A stretch of DNA of 64,000 nt, from contig NZ_LAIJ01000009.1 in NCBI RefSeq assembly GCF_001449115.1, positions 1,804,114 through 1,868,113 on the forward strand. Direction: 5' to 3'. Shown here in pieces: positions 59,558 through 64,000 of the stretch. The stretch's first letter is position 1, and each line of letters opens with the position of its first letter. The stretch is from Occallatibacter gabretensis (GTDB lineage Bacteria; Acidobacteriota; Terriglobia; Terriglobales; Acidobacteriaceae). Under the pieces are notes generated by a model that saw only the letters and a list, made by a program, of their open reading frames with translations, was not told where the DNA came from and made no database searches. The translations under genes were made by a program, and so were the position numbers.

Positions 59558-59723
59558 GCTTGCCTCTGTTAAGACTGCGGAATTGATTTTCTCAGTTGTC
59601 CCAATCTTCTCGCAAAAAGACATGCGACGAAGATGCATCACCAGCCGTTACAAAGGATGCCAAATTCCAACAAAGAAAAAGCGCGGCAGGCAAACGCCCG
59701 CCGCGCCAGGTTGAGTTTGCAGT

Positions 59724-62700
59724 TTAGAACAGGAACTTGCCGCCAAACTGCAGTGTACGAGGATCGTACGTGCTGGTTGCCTGACCGAAGTTCTTATCCT
59801 CCAGGGTCGTATCCAGATTCTGGAACTCGGTATGGTTGAAGGTGTTGAAGGACTCGACGCGGAACTCGAATCGGGGACCTTCATGAGAGGTGAGGGCAAA
59901 GCTCTTGAACAGGGCGATGTTCCAGTTAAAGAGCCCCGGACCGACTACAGCATCCTTGCCGGCATTGCCGAAGCCTTGGTTACCGCCTCCATCCCAGGGG
60001 GCGGCGGGAGAAGAAAAGGCCGACGAATTGAACCATGCCGTCTGTTTCTTCGGTCCTTTGGTCCGGCCGGAGAGGTTAGGCCGGTTGACCGTTCCGCCGC
60101 CAAGTCCCAGAATGTCTGGACCGTTGTAATAGGCTTGCAGCGGTGAACCGGCCTGTGCCACAGTAACGCCGGAAATCTCCCAGCCGCCTAGTGTCGTGCG
60201 GGCAAGCGCATTGCTGTTCCGGAAGAACGGCAGCTTGTAATCATAGTTGACGTTGAAGATATGCCGGCGGTCGAGCACACCCGAGCCGCGGTCATAGGTT
60301 GGGTTGAAGGGGTTTGAGATAAAAGCCTGTCCCCCCGGTGCGTTTGTCGATCCCTCGTCGCCGCTCGCAATGTCGATTTCATGCGAGTAGGTATACGAGA
60401 ACTGGGCATTGAGGCCGTGCTTGTTTTCAAAGCGCAGTCCTGCCTGCAGTGAGTGGTAGTTGGAGTTCGTGATGCTTTCTACCTGGGTGATTCCACCAAA
60501 GCCGGGATAGATTCTGTACTGGTTGGAGAGGCCGCTGTTATTTGCCACTGCCTCGCGTTGGTCGTAGGTGCCGTTGCTCGGGTCCGTCAGCGGCAGAGTG
60601 TTGATGCTGCGCTCATTGTTCTGGTCCCAGCCAACAGATCCAACGTACTGCACCACCGCCACAACGGACGGCTGAAGCTGCTGTTGTACACCCACGCTGA
60701 ACTGTGCCGTGCCAGGATTTGGATAGTGGCTGGCAAGGCTTCCTGGGCTGCTTGGGTTAAGCGGGCTGGTGGCCTGCGCACCGGTTGTGACGCTCTGGTT
60801 CGGATTGGTGAAGTAAATGCCGTTCACCTGCGCATTGACTGCAAACGGAGGATTCGAGCTCAAGCCATACATATCGTTGCCCTGAACGCGTTCGTAGAAG
60901 ATGCCGGCGCCGGTACGCAGAACTGTTTTACCAGTGCCAAACACATCAAACGCAGCACCGATGCGAGGCTCAACGGTGTTGTAGTCATTGTTCACCAGTC
61001 CGCGCGGTGTGCTGCTCGAGCCGCCTATCGCAATGCCATTCATGTAGAAAGGCGTTCCGTTGATGTTCTGAACTCCGGGTCCGGTCGGATTCAGAGAGCC
61101 GGTTGTCGGGTCCGGAACCTGTGCAGCATTAGCGCTGAACAGCGCCGGATTGAAGTTCGATACGCGGTTGTATTTTTCATAGACATGCGGCAGTGCGTCA
61201 TAACGTACCCCAAGATTCAGGGTCAGGCGCGGCGTCAGGTGCCAGTTGTCCATGCCATAGAAGGAGTAAGTGTTGTTCAGCCAGTGTGCCGTAGAAATAT
61301 TCTGGAGCTGTTGGAATTGATCCGCAAACCCCATAAGGAAGTTCAGGTAGGAGTCACCTGAATAGTCCGATCCAAAGTTATAGGTTCCCTGGACCAGAGC
61401 CTGTTGCTCCTGATTTTTGTCCACACGCATATAAGAGAAGCCAAACTTCAAGCCGTGCCTGCCCCTCTCCCACGACAGATCATCACGAAGCTGATAGTCG
61501 AGGAACGCGTTGTGCCATGGATCATAATTCTGCGTCCACTGCGTATTCAGTGTGCCGGAGAACGTCAATCCAGGCAGTTCCTTGAGTGCGTCATTGCCTG
61601 TAAAGCCAGCCAGAGGCTGTGCTGTCCACCCCGACGGCTGTTGAGAGATGCCCACCGGGCTCCAGACGATTGTGTTGCCGTTCACGTTCAGAGACGTCTC
61701 GTTGAGCAGTGTTGGAGAAAGCTCTTGGCTCAACTTGATCACAGAGGCCCACGACGGGTTGGCAAACACCGTGCCCACCGTGTAGTAGCTGCTGCCGCTC
61801 CATTCGCTGGGGAAGATGGTTTGCGACATCTGGTCATGAATCCAGTGACCCATCAAGTGGTACTTGGAAGTAATGTCATGATCGATGCGGACCACGTCCT
61901 CGCGAACGTATGTGGGCTGTTTGGGCGCTGAGAATACCAGCGGGTTGGCGGTGCTGCCCGTGCCGTTGGACGCGTGCGGAATCGCTCCCGTTCCCATAAA
62001 CAGCACGGCGTTGGGGTCCAGCACGCTGGCCGGAATCGTATAGGTTCCATCTTCGTTTGCCGGCATCGGCTGCCCGGGAACCCAGTTGCTTGGATACTTG
62101 GCAAGCTCATTCGGGTCCGAAGTAACTGGGACAATCGGCGCTGTTTTAAGGTTCCATGCAACGTAGTTCAGAGCCTGTCCGCCGGTCGGGAAATCCGCGT
62201 CCGGAACCGTTGCGGTGGATACTGGATTCGCGCCTGCAATATAGCGACGCCATTCCTCGCTCTCGAAGAAATAGGTTCTGCTCTTCGATTTTGGATAAAC
62301 GCCGGGAATGAATACGGGCCCACCGATATCGAAGCCGAAAATGTTCAGGCGAAGCTCCGGCGTGGGCGTGTTCGATTGCTTGGAAAAGTAATTGGCGGCA
62401 TCGAATGCGTCGTTACGATTGAATTCCCATGCACCGCCGTGAAAGTTCTTGGAGCCGGACTTCAGCACCATGGTGACGGTGCCGCCGGAGCTGATGCCGT
62501 AATCCGGGCTGTAGTTGCTGCTCAGCACCTGGAACTCGGCCAGAATGTCCATGGTGGGCATCAGGTCGAACTTGCCGCCCGAGCCGCGGTCATAGGCTTC
62601 ACCGCCGTCGATCAGCCAGTTGTTGTGGTCCGGTCTCATGCCGTTGAAGCTGAGCCCGAATCCGCTGCCCTGCGCCGTGACACCGTTAAACGACATGATA

Positions 62701-63203
62701 TTGCTCGAAACGCCCGTACCCAGCGTAGTCAGCGAAACCATGTTGCGGCCGTTGGTGGCCAGCTGGGTAATCTGATCGCCGGTAATCAGGTTGCTGACTT
62801 CATTGGTTTCCGTCTGCAAGTGGAGCGCGTCGGCTTCCACCGTCACCGTCTGGTTGTTGGTGCCAATTTCAAGCACCGCATTTTCGGCCACCGTTGAGGC
62901 CACGTTCAGCACAACGTTGGTCTTCTGGTACTGCTTGAATCCCGACGCCTCTACCTTCAGGACGTAGGTGCCGTGGTTCAGCCCCGAGAAATCGTAAAGG
63001 CCCGCGCCATTGCTTGGCGTCGACCGCGTCTCTCCAGTGGCAGTATTGGTGATGGTAACTTTTGCATTCGGTATCACAGCGCCCGTGGGATCTGTGACGC
63101 TTCCTGTCAATTCAGCGTTTTCCTGTGCGTACGCGCCCAATGACGTTGCTAGGGCCAGTAGCAACAGCAGAAGGATGTGTCTCCCTGGCAATTTGATTCT
63201 CAT
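59724..63203 (-). CDS. Oar-like TonB-dependent outer membrane receptor
   Basis: An 1159-residue outer membrane protein. After a signal peptide, a CarboxypepD_reg-like beta-sandwich occupies about residues 28-110 (AELTGSVTDPTGAVIPNAKVTITNTATGE). A plug-type region comes next (NEVSNLITGDQITQLATNGRNMVSLTTL), then a long beta-barrel ending in DPRTLQFGGKFLF with a C-terminal Phe. This architecture, with no clear TonB box, is the large Oar/CarbReg group greatly expanded in Acidobacteriota. It probably takes up oligosaccharides or similar large solutes. ATG at 63201-63203, after AGGAAGG, starts the signal peptide; the longer frame is not credible. It ends in a 66-base gap before the TPR gene. Confidence 0.93.
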   Translation of the reverse strand: MRIKLPGRHILLLLLLALATSLGAYAQENAELTGSVTDPTGAVIPNAKVTITNTATGETRSTPSNGAGLYDFSGLNHGTYVLKVEASGFKQYQKTNVVLNVASTVAENAVLEIGTNNQTVTVEADALHLQTETNEVSNLITGDQITQLATNGRNMVSLTTLGTGVSSNIMSFNGVTAQGSGFGLSFNGMRPDHNNWLIDGGEAYDRGSGGKFDLMPTMDILAEFQVLSSNYSPDYGISSGGTVTMVLKSGSKNFHGGAWEFNRNDAFDAANYFSKQSNTPTPELRLNIFGFDIGGPVFIPGVYPKSKSRTYFFESEEWRRYIAGANPVSTATVPDADFPTGGQALNYVAWNLKTAPIVPVTSDPNELAKYPSNWVPGQPMPANEDGTYTIPASVLDPNAVLFMGTGAIPHASNGTGSTANPLVFSAPKQPTYVREDVVRIDHDITSKYHLMGHWIHDQMSQTIFPSEWSGSSYYTVGTVFANPSWASVIKLSQELSPTLLNETSLNVNGNTIVWSPVGISQQPSGWTAQPLAGFTGNDALKELPGLTFSGTLNTQWTQNYDPWHNAFLDYQLRDDLSWERGRHGLKFGFSYMRVDKNQEQQALVQGTYNFGSDYSGDSYLNFLMGFADQFQQLQNISTAHWLNNTYSFYGMDNWHLTPRLTLNLGVRYDALPHVYEKYNRVSNFNPALFSANAAQVPDPTTGSLNPTGPGVQNINGTPFYMNGIAIGGSSSTPRGLVNNDYNTVEPRIGAAFDVFGTGKTVLRTGAGIFYERVQGNDMYGLSSNPPFAVNAQVNGIYFTNPNQSVTTGAQATSPLNPSSPGSLASHYPNPGTAQFSVGVQQQLQPSVVAVVQYVGSVGWDQNNERSINTLPLTDPSNGTYDQREAVANNSGLSNQYRIYPGFGGITQVESITNSNYHSLQAGLRFENKHGLNAQFSYTYSHEIDIASGDEGSTNAPGGQAFISNPFNPTYDRGSGVLDRRHIFNVNYDYKLPFFRNSNALARTTLGGWEISGVTVAQAGSPLQAYYNGPDILGLGGGTVNRPNLSGRTKGPKKQTAWFNSSAFSSPAAPWDGGGNQGFGNAGKDAVVGPGLFNWNIALFKSFALTSHEGPRFEFRVESFNTFNHTEFQNLDTTLEDKNFGQATSTYDPRTLQFGGKFLF

Positions 63204-63424
63204 CTGACCTTCCTTTTCAAAAAGGCATGGTGCCTGGTTGCACTTCGTTTTTGTTGGTCTGTCCTGTTGGTCTGTCCAACAATCCAGCCTGGGAACGATC
63301 GTTGTCTTGTCTCCCATTTCTCACCGCACTGCTTTCAGGGGACTCCTGAGCATTCCGTAATTCCGGAGAAATCCACCAAAGCGGATAGTGCGGATTTGCT
63401 GGTTCTGCTTTTTTGTAGGAAGCC

Positions 63425-63440
63425 ACTTAATCGATTAAGT
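63425..63440. promoter_or_regulatory. LacI-family operator candidate upstream of the Oar-like gene
   Basis: ACTTAATCGATTAAGT is a perfect 16-bp palindrome with the central CG typical of LacI/GalR operators. It lies about 220 bases before the receptor start. Confidence 0.55.
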
Positions 63441-63449
63441 TGGCTCCTC

Positions 63450-63473
63450 AAAAAAAAGCGGCCTTCCAGCCGC
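63450..63473 (-). terminator. Intrinsic terminator in the leader of the Oar-like gene
   Basis: On the minus strand GCGGC (63473-63469) pairs with GCCGC (63462-63458), followed by eight T. It could end the transcript from the gene at 63695-64000, or act as an attenuator in the receptor leader. Confidence 0.7.
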
Positions 63474-63478
63474 ATGTG

Positions 63479-63508
63479 ATTTAACTCTCTTCAGAAACGC
63501 AATGTCAA
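63479..63508 (-). promoter_or_regulatory. Candidate promoter upstream of the Oar-like gene
   Basis: On the minus strand TTGACA (63508-63503) and TTAAAT (63484-63479) are 18 bases apart. The predicted start falls next to the terminator at 63450-63473, so its use is uncertain. Confidence 0.4.
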
Positions 63509-63576
63509 GAAATTGTCATATCATTTTTATGAACGATTGGAAACGAAGGGGTTACTTAAGTCGCAAGAAATTAAGT

Positions 63577-63586
63577 TAAACGTTTA
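63577..63586. promoter_or_regulatory. LacI/CcpA-like palindrome
   Basis: TAAACGTTTA, a 10-bp palindrome centred on CG, within the receptor upstream region. Confidence 0.4.
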
Positions 63587-63652
63587 CAGCGGCTTGCCGC
63601 CGAAAATGCATTGGCGGAGAGTCAAAATGAGGAAAATTAGCACCTCTTAAAG

Positions 63653-63666
63653 TGCAAACGTTTTCA
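63653..63666. promoter_or_regulatory. CcpA/LacI-type box
   Basis: TGCAAACGTTTTCA fits the LacI/GalR-type pattern TGnAAnCGnTnnCA. Three such CG-centred boxes lie between the receptor gene and the upstream gene. Confidence 0.45.
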
Positions 63667-63694
63667 TTTAAGGGTTACTCGTGGGCGACTTCCC

Positions 63695-64000
63695 CTAACC
63701 CATTCGGGTTATGTCACGTAGTTGCCGTGCCGTCGCCTCCAGAAACGTCTCCGTGCTCACTCCGGCAGGCATCTCCAGGCCCGATTTAGCCCTCAGCGCG
63801 ACTGAAATTCGCTCCGCCAGAGTCGCCCGCGTGCCAAGCGGCATATCGAGCCGCCGTGACAGAAAGTTCTCCAGCACCTCTAGATCGCCAGCAGCCAGTT
63901 TGGCGATATTGACAGGCGGCAGGCTCACGCGCATGTGTGGTTCAGCCGGCAGGGTCAGCGGAGTTACGCTGAAAGCCGTAAAAATGCGCGAGCCCGAATC
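63695..64000 (-). CDS. C-terminal part of a gene running past the window end (possibly RDD-family)
   Basis: The frame is open to the last base, so only the final 101 residues are seen. It reads FTAFSVTPLTLPAEPHMRVSLPPVNIAKLAAGDLEVLENFLSRRLDMP (key LENFLSRRLDMP) and ends in FLEATARQLRDITRMG. The L-x-x-x-E-x-x-x-LExFLxRRxxL helix is a tail seen on many RDD-type membrane proteins, but the membrane domain itself is outside the window. The identity is therefore tentative. Confidence 0.45.
   Translation of the reverse strand, partial: DSGSRIFTAFSVTPLTLPAEPHMRVSLPPVNIAKLAAGDLEVLENFLSRRLDMPLGTRATLAERISVALRAKSGLEMPAGVSTETFLEATARQLRDITRMG

Overview
The window looks like a chromosomal segment of a soil bacterium of the Acidobacteriota, probably class Terriglobia (Terriglobus/Granulicella/Edaphobacter-like). 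This is an inference from gene content: a 1159-residue Oar-like TonB-dependent receptor with an N-terminal carboxypeptidase-regulatory-like domain, several secreted glycan-active enzymes, a six-domain ribosomal protein S1 with a long acidic leader, and many compact convergent gene pairs. Most genes have moderately high GC and good Shine-Dalgarno sites. No ribosomal RNA or CRISPR array was seen; there is one tRNA.

Layout. 1-19.3 kb is mostly core and housekeeping: a partial GT39-like membrane protein, an MHS-type transporter, gyrA, a PL5 alginate lyase, a GT39/TPR protein, a DUF5715-like secreted protein, a YIP1 protein, fabF-acpP, rmuC, an aldo/keto reductase divergent from a TetR regulator, a HIT hydrolase and rpsA. 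19.3-30 kb is an accessory block with lower GC and repeats. It holds a three-gene hicA-hicB-secB toxin-antitoxin-chaperone locus, a Sel1-repeat protein flanked by ~200-bp direct repeats carrying an intact and a truncated XRE antitoxin-like gene, a GH79-like enzyme, a TetR-SDR pair with two clear operators, a vapBC module with 18-bp-spaced operator repeats, and a two-gene operon for a membrane protein and a DUF900 hydrolase. 30-40.7 kb holds an ankyrin protein, an MFS exporter divergent from mtaB, infC (apparently with an AUC start), an S9 peptidase, and an ArsR-VOC-AHSA1-DoxX-DUF1801 cluster with a clear promoter and operator, then tRNA-Leu(CAA).

40.8-64 kb carries purL-purF, an ACS-family transporter that seems to start at CTG, an EF-G-like GTPase with a long leader and overlapping upstream ORF, a GH5 enzyme, a TolC-type protein, pgl-glk, a degenerate CPBP protease, a type-B carboxylesterase divergent from eutB-eutC-small membrane protein, a TPR protein, the Oar-like receptor with LacI-type operator candidates, and the 3' part of a gene that runs off the window.

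Working together: purL-purF (ATGA overlap) serve early purine synthesis; pgl-glk feed glucose into the oxidative pentose phosphate route; fabF-acpP are the usual fatty-acid elongation pair. The alginate lyase, GH79, GH5, carboxylesterase and TonB receptor suggest use of plant or microbial polysaccharides. The most striking system is the HicA-HicB-SecB-like locus. Its antitoxin has a C-terminal extension with an aromatic patch that overlaps the chaperone gene, as expected for chaperone addiction. All function calls come from reading the sequence; no database search was run.
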